Positions 1 through 10,397 are shown, counted from the first letter of the stretch. The stretch: 64,000 bases of DNA from Neurospora tetraspora (GCF_033439725.1 NW_026944390.1:930001-994000), one strand, 5' to 3'. Made by a program: numbers and translations. Notes: generated from the sequence alone by a model not told the origin.

Positions 1-59
1 TGCCTACATTCGATCTACGACAAGCGGTACCCGTATTCGGTATTCATACACTCGACAAC

Positions 60-745
60 ATGGCTGCTCCAGATCAGACTAGAAATAAAATCCCTGAGCT
101 ACTCCCGAAACTCCGCCCTTCTGGTGTCACTGACGATCAACCCTGGTGTGTCGTCCCCGCCATGCCATATTGGCCCTCGGGCGCAAGTGGCCCGATCAAG
201 TTGTTCTTGTACCCCAGCTGTCTTGACATTATTGAGCGAGGTCGCACACGCGAGTATGCGAGGAATGTGGAGAGTTACGCTGAACTCTACCAGGCGGGGC
301 GCTATACCTCAGATGATCCGGAAAGGAGGGAGAATCTGTGCAGTGTTGGAAATAAGACTAGAACGATTGATGTCCCCCGCACTCTTTTGCCAGGACAGTT
401 TCTTTATAACTGCACTATATTTTACGGCGCCCCTGCCCCGACACTGGCGGCCCACGAGTCATCTCGCCTCACATGGGAAGCCGTCAGAGCTGTCTACTAC
501 CACATACATTAAACGAAAATGTTCATCATGGTTCCGCTTTGCAGTTTGGACCACCCACTCGGGTGGTGCCCGCGGATCGTGTGGTGGCAGAGGGCCAAGT
601 TGGCCCCCCTGGCCAGACGGTTAAAGTGGGAGTCTGTAAGTGTTCTCTCTTCCCTTTTTTCTCTTTACGTCGTCACGAAAACTGACTAAAAAAAATGTCT
701 CCCACAGATACTGATGACCAGTTGGAGTTCATCAAAGGCTCGTGA
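60..745 (+). CDS. Hypothetical protein, three exons
   Basis: I do not recognise this protein. Exon 1 (60-491) opens at ATG 60 and is the longest open frame here. A 53-nt candidate intron (492-544, GTCTAC donor, TTTGCAG acceptor) joins it in phase to exon 2 (545-635). A textbook intron follows (636-707: GTAAGT, CTGAC branch site, CCACAG), leading to a short last exon that stops at 743-745. The product would be about 187 residues. There is no evident signal peptide; the middle is Trp/Pro-rich and exon 2 is Gly/Val/Pro-rich. The second intron is strong evidence that the region is transcribed on the plus strand. The first is weaker because its donor is not consensus. It could instead start further upstream of the window. 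Confidence 0.4.
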
Positions 746-852
746 TTTGGAACATCATGGGACGGGGGGTTATCTTATGGGTAACTCTTGAGCCACGGGC
801 CTCATAGTTCCATCATGTTCGCGATTATCCTTTTTCATATCGACATTTCCAA

Positions 853-886
<34 letters not shown>

Positions 887-959
887 ATTAAAAGAAAAAT
901 TTAAAAAAAAAAAAAAAAACCCAAATATCCACCCGAGCCGAATTTCCAGTCGCATCACT
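746..959. other. Intergenic spacer with two A-runs
   Basis: The spacer lies between the stops of two convergent genes. It contains a run of 28 A (856-883) and one of 17 A (903-919), separated by AT-rich sequence. They could be slipped homopolymers, remnants of retroposed poly(A) tails or the T-rich 3' flank of the minus-strand gene. No coding signal is seen. Confidence 0.5.
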
Positions 960-1604
960 TTACTGGCATTCTTCTTTGCTGAGCCGCTCGTAATTGCACC
1001 AGCACTTGTAGCCGACAGCCTTGTCACCGAGGACATATGTAGTTTTGCTGGACGCGCAGTATCTATAATCATAATTAAGCCAGCCGATACCAGGAACCTC
1101 TAGCCTGAAGTGCCTGCAGCCATACACTGGATTGTCTCCGCAGCCTGGTCACTAGGTAGGTTCACAAAAAGAAGCCCGTTGGTTAGATATAAGATCACAT
1201 CTAGCCGGGCACCTTGGAAGATACCTTATGGACATTAAGGGGGGAGGGGGCTACTGACAAGTAGAAGTTGCAAACTCCTTGGTTGATCTTGATGCTCGAG
1301 ACTTGGTAGGCGAGGGAGTCGTCTACCTTGACTATCAGAGAGGTTGTTGTTGTTGTCAGTCACATTTGCTACTACGCACGCCACTGCTGTATCCAGCCGG
1401 ATCGGGGCAAGGTAAAGTGAACTTACTGCAGGCGCCTTGTTTGCTGGTAATGGTCTTGGTGTTTCCAGTGTAGTTGGTGAGAGTGTAGAGGCTGACGGAG
1501 AAAGTGGGATGCGGAGCGCTGTCGGTCATCGACATGGAACCCGAGGGGAGGGCCGTGGCGGCCTTGAAGGCGGTAAGGGCAGTGAGGACAGAGATGAGCT
1601 TCAT
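960..1604 (-). CDS. Small secreted cysteine-containing protein
   Basis: Exon 1 starts at 1604 with a clear signal peptide (MKLISVLTALTAFKAATALP). It continues to a GTAAGT donor near 1431; the branch-like CTGAC and GATAG acceptor near 1328 lead to exon 2, which encodes a segment ending GVCNFYL. A third conserved-looking block (about 1149-960) carries a Cys-rich tail with YRYCASSK and KCWCNYE and stops at 960. CTAAC and CCTAG intron signals precede this block, but every donor/acceptor pair I tried between exons 2 and 3 leaves the frame wrong or meets a stop. The exon structure is therefore uncertain, or the gene is frameshifted. The product, about 130-150 residues, is an extracellular protein, possibly effector-like. 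The family is not recognised. Confidence 0.5.
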
Positions 1605-2317
1605 GGTTCTCGTGTAGGTGAGTTTCTTACATCAATGTACGCGGCGATCGAAATCCACAGAGGTATGCAAGAACTATAGCACGACTGGCCGGGTACGATT
1701 TGATATGTAGAAGACCGTTGTTCGCAGGCAAAACCAGGTCTGTAAATAAGCGAGGTCGACAGCCAGGTCTTTACAAAGGTTTAAAAACAACTGACTATGG
1801 CCTTGCTTTGTCATCAATAACCCTTGGTTGGTACATTTGATTTGCTTCTTAATTTATGTTATTCCCTTTGCTTTGTTGGGGTCACTCAGCTTAACCGCTG
1901 CACATTGATCTTCCGACACGTGCCAAAGAACAGACAGTCGTCTCGCCCGGGTTGTCACTCATGCCGAGAGAATAGTTATCGCCGGAAGGCTCTGGGAAGG
2001 TTACGGTCAGCACCTTGTAGAGTGACTATGACGGGAAATGCTTTGCATATTTGTACTTCCTAACCGGTTTACATCCTGTGCTTTGCCTGAAGGATAGGTA
2101 CAGGGGTAAAGGTAAGGTTAACCTGCGACAAGAGATCTCAGAGCTCGACAAGAAACGAGTTACAACATAATATTTCCAGATGTAAATACCCAGAACCCTT
2201 GGCTTTTCCATTCCCAGACTAACTCATCGATGATTCTGCTATATCGTAGCGCATATATATTGCTACATCTCTCCCTTAACCCTTCCCCAAGTATGTACCT
2301 CTATAATCATAACTGTA
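1605..2317. other. Intergenic region, no gene seen
   Basis: This is the upstream region of the small secreted protein gene and the 3' flank of the 2EXR gene. Only short unsupported frames are present, with no RNA gene and no repeat that I can recognise. Confidence 0.5.
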
Positions 2318-3499
2318 CTAATGTGCTAGACGAAGGCGTGCTAGACGACTTTCCACAACGGCTCCGAGCTTGGGCATTCGTCCATATCGCGAAGATTTGA
2401 TGTCCTTCACTCCCTCGGCCCACAACGTCTCGAATGGCTCCAAAAACTCCGCCATCAGTCGTTTGTGCCCCTCCGCATTGCGGATAAACTCGCCCAGGCC
2501 CTCTTCTACCTCATCAACTCTGTAGTCAGTCACAGACTCCTTGACATTGACCACGAAGCCGAAGATGTCAAGAAGGTCGCGAATTTCCACGAAGTGCTTC
2601 GTATAATAAAACGGGCCTTTGTCGAAATCACAACCGGGAGCTCGATTATCAAAGACTCCCCATGACTTAGTGAACCACATTGCCATCGGGATAACATGGT
2701 AATCTGGGAGGTCACAGACTACCTTGATCTGGTAGTCTTTAGCCTTCGTCAAAAGATGAAGGATGGCCAGTCGAATATTCTTCGAGGTATCCATCGCTTG
2801 ACGACGACAGCGAAGAAGCAAGACATCATCCTCCCCGAGAGAAGTTTGCTCAAGAATGTAGAGCTTCCTCCGCAAGGTGGCCACCAGACGATTATCCTCA
2901 TAAATTCCCGTTCTGTCATCGTCCTCCCCCTCCTCCTCCTCTTCTTCTTCTTCTTCTTCGTCCTCTTCTTCTCCTTCCTCCTCTTCCTCGTCGTCGTTGT
3001 CGTTGGGGTCGAGGCACAGATACCGTACAGCCTTCCTAGAAAGCCACCGCAGCCTCCCTCCCATCTTTTCGAAGAATTCATCATCCTCCGGAAAAAGTGT
3101 CAACTTGTATCCGCAGATACGCGCACGTACCTTCCTATACGCCGACTCGTACCGTCTCAGCGCATACTCGCGGGATTCGTAACAGACATGGGCCAAGGGC
3201 GGGGGTTGACAGGTGAAGAGCAGAGGAGCATAAACAAGCCCCACAGGCGGTCCGGATAGGGCGGGTATTCAGTAATCTCTCTCACGGACATGCGCCTGGA
3301 TGTCTCGAATGTCTTTGCATCGGCATTTGCAGGATATGTTGGTTGCAAAGATCTCGTCCTCGGGGGTGAGGACCTCGTTCCATATCATGTCGCGGACTTC
3401 GCGTGGTAAGGACCAGAAGGTCACCTTATTAGTCTTCGTCGTCGTCCGTATCATCGTCATTGTCGCCGTTGGAGTCGGCGTCATCTTAGCCGGTGCCAT
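2318..3499 (-). pseudogene. 2EXR-domain protein, interrupted by an in-frame stop
   Basis: Two open stretches in the same frame form one 2EXR-type protein. The N-terminal part (3499-3272) contains SLPREVRDMIWNEVL, the usual start of this F-box-like fungal domain. The second part (from about 3268) contains PPPLAHVCYESREYAL, its usual end. A TGA at 3269-3271 separates them. I found no intron that removes it and keeps the domain: a GTGAGA donor lies just upstream, but no AG acceptor occurs in the right place. A run of about 30 Glu/Asp residues follows, encoded by 2926-3000, then a charged C-terminal region. It is either a pseudogene, a sequencing error, or a shorter gene starting near 3244. 2EXR proteins are abundant and fast evolving in Pezizomycotina and their function is mostly unknown. 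Confidence 0.6.
2926..3000. repeat. Trinucleotide-like tract coding for poly-Glu
   Basis: A low-complexity CTC/CTT-rich tract encodes an almost pure acidic run on the minus strand inside the 2EXR gene. Such tracts change length easily. Confidence 0.7.
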
Positions 3500-4325
3500 C
3501 GTTCCCTGCAGCGGCTGACCAGGGTTAACTCCGGCAGGTGGTACGTCGACTGGTTGCTTCTGTTGGTCGCTTGAAGTTTTGGATGTGAGCTGATCGCTGT
3601 CGTCCTTGATGCCGGCCGTTTCGAGCGGTTGGTTGATATCTTCGATCGTCTTGACGGTCTGGTACTTCTAGCCTCTGTTCTCTTTGAGCCGACTCCGAGT
3701 CAGGGTGCTCAGGAGAGATACTAGCAAGCCAATCGATGGGAATTGAGGTAGAAGAATCGTGGGGTTGGAGGGGGAGAAATCAGGGTATGTGTGGGTGGGA
3801 GAATCGAATGAAGGCATTCGAAGAAAGACTGCCGAGATATGACAGAGTGTTGCTGCCGCCAGCATGTGTCGGATACAGCAATGGTAGTTGCCTAAAGAGA
3901 GAAAAAGAAGAAGAGGAAAGAGAAGAAGACGGGCAAGGACGTCGCTTCCCCAATTGCATCTGTCTCCCACATGATCCCACTGACCGAAAGACATTGATAG
4001 TTTTATTGGTCTGGCGAGAGAAAAAGAAGAGGCTGGGGTATAGATCCCCCGCTAAATGCCCAAAGGCGAACATTTTCGTGGGGAAAAAAGTAAATAACAA
4101 ACATGCAGTTGTTCCAAACTGGAAGGAAGAATGCGGGGTGTGTCGTGAATGATGGGAAGCCGGCAAAAGGGCTAGCACAGCGGAATTTCCAACACTTTTT
4201 CTACAATTGAAAGGATAAAGAGCAAGGTACTTGTACAAAAAAAACCACGAAGGAATGAAAAGAGGTGCGAAAATGAAGATATAGGCAAAGAAGATGGAAA
4301 AGGAAAAGAAAACGGCCAAAAAAAA
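3500..4325. other. Intergenic region, no gene seen
   Basis: The region is purine-rich on the plus strand in several places (3895-3940, 4250-4325). Open frames here are low-complexity. It ends at the 3' part of the split 5S gene; the A-run at 4318-4326 is the T-run terminator of that gene on the minus strand. Confidence 0.5.
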
Positions 4326-4385
4326 ACATACAACACCAGGGATTCGCTGGTCGTCACCGACCCAACTACTAGTCTGGCCCTCACT
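4326..4385 (-). pseudogene. 5S rRNA gene, 3' half (split by insertion)
   Basis: Read on the minus strand this is the 3' half of a fungal 5S rRNA, matching the intact copy at 22083-22200. It includes the GTAGTTGGGTCGGTGACGAC block and ends in GTTGTATGTT plus a T-run. It stops at 4385, where the inserted element begins. The matching 5' half is at 12328-12394. The two halves share an 8-bp duplication (CCCTCACT on the plus strand), and together they give one 5S gene of about 119 nt. Confidence 0.9.
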
Positions 4386-4532
4386 AAGCTTGTGTATGGG
4401 AGTGAGAAGGATATCAATCGGGTCTTTTAATCACGTGGTAGGGTCAAAAAACTGAACAATCACCTCCCGTATCAAATCGTTCGTTACGGAGGCATTACGA
4501 TGAGTGTGGAGGCAGCGCTAAAGAGATTAATA
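4386..4532 (+). repeat. Left terminal inverted repeat of the 5S-inserted element
   Basis: It is an inverted match to 12180-12327, including TTAATCACGTGGTAGGGTC and GGAGGCATTACG. It is interrupted at 4532/4533 by an LTR-like insertion. The missing inner part of the repeat appears, in flipped orientation, at 5055-5121. Confidence 0.8.
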
Positions 4533-5536
4533 TGTTACGAACTTAAGCGACACAAGGGTCGCCCAAGCCATCGGGACCCGACAGCCCCGCTCATGATTAG
4601 ATAGTGTAACCCAAGACAAGGGTTGGACCAGGGGAGTACCCGAAGGGCGCTCACGGTGAACACGCGCTCACGGTGAACACGCGCTCACGGTGAGCAAGCG
4701 CTCACGGTGAGCAGAACACTATCGTGAGCAGACACCAACCAGGCAAATGGGAGACAAGGTGTCAGAAGTATAAAGGGACGACTGGAGAACTCAGATTGTC
4801 AGATAGTTCGACAATAGTCAATTGATCATTATCACCGAGACCAGTATAACGCTACCATACTTGTTGTGAACCCTTTGGCTTCACCGAACGTCTTCTGATA
4901 GTGTTAACCTTCAGCTATCCTACTTAGGCAGATCAGACTGCCGTTCGTCACACTTGTGCATACTTTAAATAGAGTTGGCATCAGATCCCAGAGCTGTGGT
5001 TGGCACGTCGAACGCCGCCAAGATGTAGGCGTTTTCCTATTCCGCAGCCCTGCCCCGTATGAGGTGCAATCTTAGTGTTTCAGAATGGTCAATTTTTCTC
5101 GTAATCTGCCCAATTGTATTATGTGACGAACGGCAGTCTGATCTGCCTAAATGGGATAGCTGAAGGTGAAGACTATCAGAAGACGTTCGGTGAAGCCAAA
5201 AGGTTCACAACAAGTAGGGTATCGTATACTTGTCTCAGTGATGATGATCTGTTGACTACTGCAGAACTATCTGACAATCTGAGTTCTCCAGGCGTCCCTT
5301 TATACCTTGGTGCCTTCTAGTTACATGCGTCTGGCTCATTGGTCGTAGCTTGGCTCATGAGCTCCTTCCTGGCTCATGAGCTTCAAGTTGGCTCATGAGC
5401 CTGTCTTGGCAGTTATGAGCCCTCCTTGCTCTGATCCTGGCTCTTACCCCTGGAAAGGTTTCATTGCCCAGCCTTCACGTGGCTGTTGTATTCCCGATGG
5501 TTCGGTGGGCCCATATCATCGCTTAAGTTCGTAACA
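4533..5536. mobile_element. Two inverted solo-LTR-like sequences around a 169-bp spacer
   Basis: A 420-bp sequence (4533-4952) begins TGTTACGAAC and ends CGTCACA, with a TATAAAGGG box and four copies of a 17-bp CGCTCACGGTGA-type repeat. A related copy (5122-5536) lies in opposite orientation. TG...CA ends and internal TATA fit LTRs of a retroelement of undetermined superfamily. TAATA precedes the first copy, and its complement TATTA lies just inside the second. The spacer is oriented opposite to what the surrounding terminal repeat requires, which suggests inversion between the two LTRs. These are fossil remnants; no internal coding region remains. Confidence 0.6.
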
Positions 5537-5785
5537 CTAACCCGGTGACAACTGGGCAGTCACGGGTTAATCCCGTGGCATCTGGACCGCACAGGCACCT
5601 GCAAAAGGAGAGTCAAGGGATGAAATAGTCTTGCTTCTTCATAATGGAATACGTCATCTTGACAACAGTAGAAGGTACCAGAATTTACAAAACTCCTATA
5701 AATTTGCCTATCCTCCCAGACCCTTCTGGTGGTACGCTAGAAAAAAGAAATAGAGAGAGAGGAATTGAAAGCGACATGGAATACA

Positions 5786-8185
5786 TTATATGTCGTGCGA
5801 GAAACCAATAAACCAAACCAGTCCTGATACGCAGCTGGTGGATATCACCTGTCCCTGGACATTACATTTAGACGGTCGGTAATTCGGTGGCAGCCAGAGT
5901 ACGTTCTGGCCGTTGCAAGTAATCCAAGAACCATCCTGTTCCAAGCCATAGCCATAGCTCTCTGGATTATCTAGTACAACTTGGCTTTCGGTAGTTTCTG
6001 TAACTATTTTAATACGTCCAACGTTGGTATGTAGGTAGCGATTGGTAGGGTCAAACGAGATATCGGTGATCATAGTACTAGTAGGAATCGTCTGGAGGCA
6101 GTTCCCCGACGCCGGATCCCAGATCTTGATCGTTTTGTCATACGAACCGGACGCAAGCCGCTGGCCATCAGGCGAGAATGCCACTGAGAGAACGGAGTAG
6201 CTATGGCCTTTTAGGGTCTGGAGGCAGCTCCCCGACGCCGGATCCCAGATCTTGATCGTGTACCCCGAACCGGACGCAAGTCGCTGGCCATCAGGCGAGA
6301 ATGCCACTGAGCCAACGGAGCGGCTATGGCCTTCTAGGGTCTGGAGGCAGCTCCCCGACGCCGGATCCCAGATCTTGATCGTGTGGTCCGCCGAACCGGA
6401 CGCAAGCCGCTGGCCATCAGGCGAGAATGCCACTGAGCCAACGGAGCGGCTATGGCCTTCTAGGGTCTGGAGGCAGCTCCCCGACGCCGGATCCCAGATC
6501 TTGATCGTGTCGTCCGCCGAACCGGACGCAAGCCGCTGGCCATCAGGCGAGAATGCCACTGAGCCAACGGAGTAGCTATGGCCTTTTAGGGTCTGGAGGC
6601 AGCTCCCCGACGCCGGATCCCAGATCTTGATCGTGTCGTCATACGAACCGGACGCAAGCCGCTGGCCATCAGGCGAGAATGCCACTGAGCCAACGTAGCC
6701 GCTATGGCCTTCTAGGGTCTGGAGGCAGCTCCCCGACGCCGGATCCCAGATCTTGATCGTGTGGTCCGCCGAACCGGACGCAAGCCGCTGGCCATCAGGC
6801 GAGAATGCCACTGAGCCAACGGAGCGGCTATGGCCTTCTAGGGTCTGGAGGCAGCTCCCCGACGCCGGATCCCAGATCTTGATCGTGTAGTCCTCCGAAC
6901 CGGACGCAAGCCGCTGGCCATCAGGCGAGAAGGCCACGGAGTAAACGGAGTCGCTATAGCCTTCTAGGGTCTGGAGGCAGCTCCCCGACGCCGGATCCCA
7001 GATCTTGATCGTGTCGTCCGCCGAACCGGACGCAAGCCGCTGGCCATCAGGCGAGAATGCCACTGAGCCAACGTAGCCGCTATGGCCTTCTAGGGTCTGG
7101 AGGCAGCTCCCCGACGCCGGATCCCAGATCTTGATCGTGTGGTCCCCCGAACCGGACGCAAGCCGCTGGCCATCAGGCGAGAATGCCACTGAGAGAACGG
7201 GGTCTATATGGCCTTCTAGGGTCTGGAGGCATGCATTCCAATCCAATTCTACAGCCGGCTTAGTTCGAATCCATTCAGGTTCTTCTGCCCTGAAATTCTT
7301 CCTTATCATGCTACCGCTTGGAGCAAATACAAGCGCTGAGATGTATGCTTGAAGTGGAGCTTGCTCTATTATCCATCGATAAGATAGAGCAAACCGGTAA
7401 GCATCCCAAACAAGCTTTGATAACTGCGATTGATTATTACCTCCCTATATCTTTAGTTAGACTAAGTTCCTAGTGCGGAGTTGACTTGCACTTACTAGTA
7501 GGCCCTCGAGCTTTCTGATAGCAACAACGCCCGCAGGCATAGCTTGGAGTAGACTTAGAGCTTCGAGCCAGTAAAGGTACTTCGTCTCCAAAAATGTATG
7601 GACAACCTCCTCAGCCCGTAAAGGATCATGCCGTTTTGTGTCCGTGTCAGAAACCGAGTCACACAAGTGATCAACCCAGTAGACGCACGAATACCGCACC
7701 GTTGCTAGCGGGTCCGGATCCGGTACTTAGACCTTGTCGCTCGGAAATCCCGGTGCGCTTAAGCCGTATATGTCGCGTCGCAATACTGTAGACATAGCTT
7801 TAAGTGACCTCGAGAAGATGGTATAATTCACATCTTCTTTCCCAGAAGGAAAAATCCACTTGAATGTCTCCCGAGAAGCTTGGCTACCAGCTTTATCAGA
7901 AGCATTGCCCAATAGAAAGTCCTTGGCGGATTGGTGGACAAAATAAACAGTCTGGTCTCGAAGAGTCAAAAACGAGCCGCAAAGCCCTATAAGCTCTTCC
8001 AAGGACTGCGGATCATCTGAGATATCGTCTGACATCTCGACGAGAGTGGTCAGTTCTTGAAGGCTGATGGGTCGGCGAACGATAGAGGAAACGGCAAGAA
8101 TTTGCCTGCATAGATCCGCATGATTGGACTGAATAATCTGAGCATGGCCAACCTTGCTTTCACGTGGAATAGTCAAGGTCGACAT
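5786..8185 (-). pseudogene. NLR fragment: end of NACHT region plus WD40 array
   Basis: This is the C-terminal part of a fungal NACHT-WD40 NLR of the HET-E/HNWD type, proteins involved in allorecognition and possibly immunity. It starts at 8185 with the region after the NACHT domain: RRPISLQELTTLVE, LCGSFLTLRDQTVYFVHQSA and YSCVYWVDHL. YLYWLEALSLL and IRKLEGLL follow, then a 51-nt intron (7445-7495, GTAAGT donor, CTAAC branch site, TATAG acceptor). After it come WIIEQAPLQAY, FAPSGSMIRKNF and nine WD40 repeats plus a degenerate tenth. The N-terminal effector domain and the NACHT P-loop are absent: sequence past 8185 is an unrelated TPR fragment on the other strand. One stop (7727-7729) interrupts the frame where related proteins usually have a charged residue. 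It lies inside the TIR element and is most likely non-functional as a sensor, but may donate WD40 units to other genes. Confidence 0.85.
6101..7231 (-). repeat. Array of nine near-identical WD40 repeats (126-bp units)
   Basis: Units read CLQTLEGH...VAFSPDGQRLASGS...TIKIWDPASGS, 42 residues each (one is 41). The backbone is almost invariant. Differences concentrate just after LEGH (for example IDP, SGY, SRS, SYS) and after ASGS (GDH, ADD, EDY, YDD, YDK). These are the positions known to diversify in Podospora HNWD genes through repeat shuffling. The DNA remains GC-rich despite high identity, so the array has escaped or predates no obvious RIP. Confidence 0.9.
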
Positions 8186-8302
8186 GAAGATGCCCTAGCG
8201 TTGATGCAAGACTGTGTTGAGGCTCGGCAGCGAGTCCTTGGGCCTGAGCATCCTGACACGCTGTCGTCCTTGGCTACTGTGTCGAAATGGAGTAGCTAGG
8301 CT
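8186..8302 (+). pseudogene. Fragment of a TPR-type NLR C-terminus
   Basis: The plus strand encodes DALALMQDCVEARQRVLG followed by PEHPDTLSSL and a stop at 8300-8302. This is the hallmark end of kinesin-light-chain-like TPR repeats found at the C-terminus of many fungal NB-ARC or patatin-like NLR proteins. It abuts the NACHT-WD40 fragment in the opposite orientation within a few bases. No upstream part of its own gene remains. Confidence 0.75.
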
Positions 8303-8765
8303 CATCTTAATTCTTCTTACTATATAGTGCAATCTAAAGGCCTCTATTCAGTTACATATAAAACTACCGTAAAAGTATCTACTGGGGGACCATTATAACG
8401 AAGGTACCCGAACATGTAGGGTGATTACTCAAAGTACCTGGCCAGGACAGTGACTTGGTTTATGAATGATGGAAGGCAAGAAGCGAAGTAGCCAAGGTGA
8501 AGATGACGGTCAATTGAATCCTATGCTGTCTACCCGCCAACACATTACGGCCCTTCCGGGCCTTATCCTTTCCTCCTCTTCGGCTCACTGAATGAGGTAC
8601 CTGGAGTGACCGCCTGCTGCCTGCAGTGTTTTTGGCCGAGTCATCCAAACCTCTGAAAAAACCACTCCCAGATATAATCTTCCATATCGGAACATTATCT
8701 ATGAGAGTAGTTTTTGTACAGGTATCACAGGGCTAGCCTGTGATGTGGTTGCACTACACTGACTG
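8303..8765. other. Non-coding stretch inside the TIR element
   Basis: It lies between the TPR fragment and the LINE 5' end. Only a short unsupported minus-strand frame is present. Nothing recognisable. Confidence 0.5.
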
Positions 8766-8909
8766 CACATGTGCCATGCCAGACATCTTCCTCCTGCAAC
8801 GAAAATTCTTGGCGCCAAGTGTTAGTACTAATGCTAGGTTGCCCGCAAAACTCCTAACACCACCAAAATCGCCGTTTTCACGGTCGATATCAACAACCGC
8901 AACGACGAA

Positions 8910-10397
8910 ATGTCTACGCCCACGCCCTCTGGGGCCCCCAAACCACCGCCGCTGGTTATGATACCGGTTTACCCTTTGCCGGACACGATTTGCGTCCCGC
9001 CCCCGCCCTCTACGACGGCGCAGTCGGCCAAAAGAGCCCGAACTGCGGACGAGGAAGTCCGTCGCGCCCACACCACCGCCACTGCCACCACCACTGGACA
9101 TATCTCGTCCTTCACAAAGACTGTCATCTCCGATGCTCTCGCGAAAGCTGAAGTCTACCGCACGTTCGCCGCTTTCCTTGACTCTGAACTCGCCCGCGTC
9201 TCCGTCGTCTCTCCAGCCCACGCCCGGGAGGCCGACCACCTCGCACGGGCCATCACCGCTGCCTTGCGGAAAACTTCTGCATCCTCACCACCAACCCTAG
9301 ACACACCACGAACCCTAGACACGCCACGAACCCTGGACACACCCTCGCCCGTCCCAGCCGGCAAGGGAAAAAGACTTACGTTTGCGGAAATAGCCGCCAA
9401 AGACTCAAACTCCGCATCTGCCTCCCGCTCTACTTCTTGCTCTGCTCGCAAGGCTACTCCACCTTCTACATCGCCCCAGAGCGACGGTCGTGTCTTCCTA
9501 CGACTTGATAAATACTCCCCCTTTGCTGACACGGATGCCTTTGTTATTCGCAAAGAAGTGCAGACGCTCCTCCGCCTCGCCCTCACCGATATCCCCGGAT
9601 GCCACAAGGTTCCTACCGGATTCGCCCTTGTGCCCAAGAACGACGCAGTCCGTCAAGCCCTCCTCGCCCGAAAGGATGAGATTGGAGCCCGTTTTGGCTG
9701 TGTCCAGGTCGAAGTGCCCAAGAAATGGGTCACATACGCCGTCCAAGATGTGCCCATGACGATGCGTTTGGGTATCGTCCCCGTAGACACTATGACCGCC
9801 ATCAAGGACGAAGTCCTCGTCCAAACTGGCCAGGAGCCCATCGCCCTCCGCTCCTCTCAGCACTACCGTCCCGGCGAGGCATGTGCAACCTGGCTTATCT
9901 CCTTCGACAGGCCTGTCTCTCCCTTTCGCCTCTTCGACGTTAGCAACGTTAGCCGCCTTATCCAAAAGAGGCGCCCGCTTGACCAGTGCACCAAATGCTT
10001 AGAATGGCACGGCCGCAAGGGGTGTGCCCGTGCTGCGCGATGCTCTCAATGTGGACGTGCTGCTCATGGCGAATGTGACCGCCACTCCCAATGCGCCAAC
10101 TGCCGAGGCCCTTTCCAGTCCACCCACGACGATTGCCCTATGCGGCCAAAACGCCAGAGAGATACTGTCGTCCGCCCGACGCCACAGCAACGCAAGGACA
10201 TTTGCCGCAACGGCGGTATTCTCTTCACCAAGAAATACGACCACCTCGCCCCTTCTGACAGCCAGGAAGATACTGCCATGTCTTCCAACGAGCTGCCCAG
10301 GCATAGTTCCGCCCCCTCCGGCCCCGAGAACTCTGACAGCTCTGACCAGACCCAGTCCTCAGCTGATGAGGATACGATAGTGGTCCGGCTAAGCTAG
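8910..10397 (+). CDS. LINE ORF1 (gag-like) protein with CCHC zinc knuckles
   Basis: The 495-residue open frame begins MSTPTPSGAPKPPPL. A Pro/Thr/Ser-rich region carries a short tandem repeat (TLDTPR three times near residues 130-145), followed by a globular RNA-binding segment (VFLRLDKYSPFADTDAF to about residue 350). Closely spaced CCHC-like knuckles follow (CTKCLEWHGRKGC, CSQCGRAAHGEC, CANCRGPF...DDC). This order is typical of ORF1 proteins of fungal Tad1-clade non-LTR retrotransposons, which bind element RNA. The frame has no stops, in contrast to the Copia-type element in this window. Confidence 0.85.
   Translation: MSTPTPSGAPKPPPLVMIPVYPLPDTICVPPPPSTTAQSAKRARTADEEVRRAHTTATATTTGHISSFTKTVISDALAKAEVYRTFAAFLDSELARVSVVSPAHAREADHLARAITAALRKTSASSPPTLDTPRTLDTPRTLDTPSPVPAGKGKRLTFAEIAAKDSNSASASRSTSCSARKATPPSTSPQSDGRVFLRLDKYSPFADTDAFVIRKEVQTLLRLALTDIPGCHKVPTGFALVPKNDAVRQALLARKDEIGARFGCVQVEVPKKWVTYAVQDVPMTMRLGIVPVDTMTAIKDEVLVQTGQEPIALRSSQHYRPGEACATWLISFDRPVSPFRLFDVSNVSRLIQKRRPLDQCTKCLEWHGRKGCARAARCSQCGRAAHGECDRHSQCANCRGPFQSTHDDCPMRPKRQRDTVVRPTPQQRKDICRNGGILFTKKYDHLAPSDSQEDTAMSSNELPRHSSAPSGPENSDSSDQTQSSADEDTIVVRLS

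Noticed and set aside
6252-6575. Plus-strand open frames opposite the WD40 array
   Set aside because: They are regular shadows of the 126-bp repeats and have no independent features.
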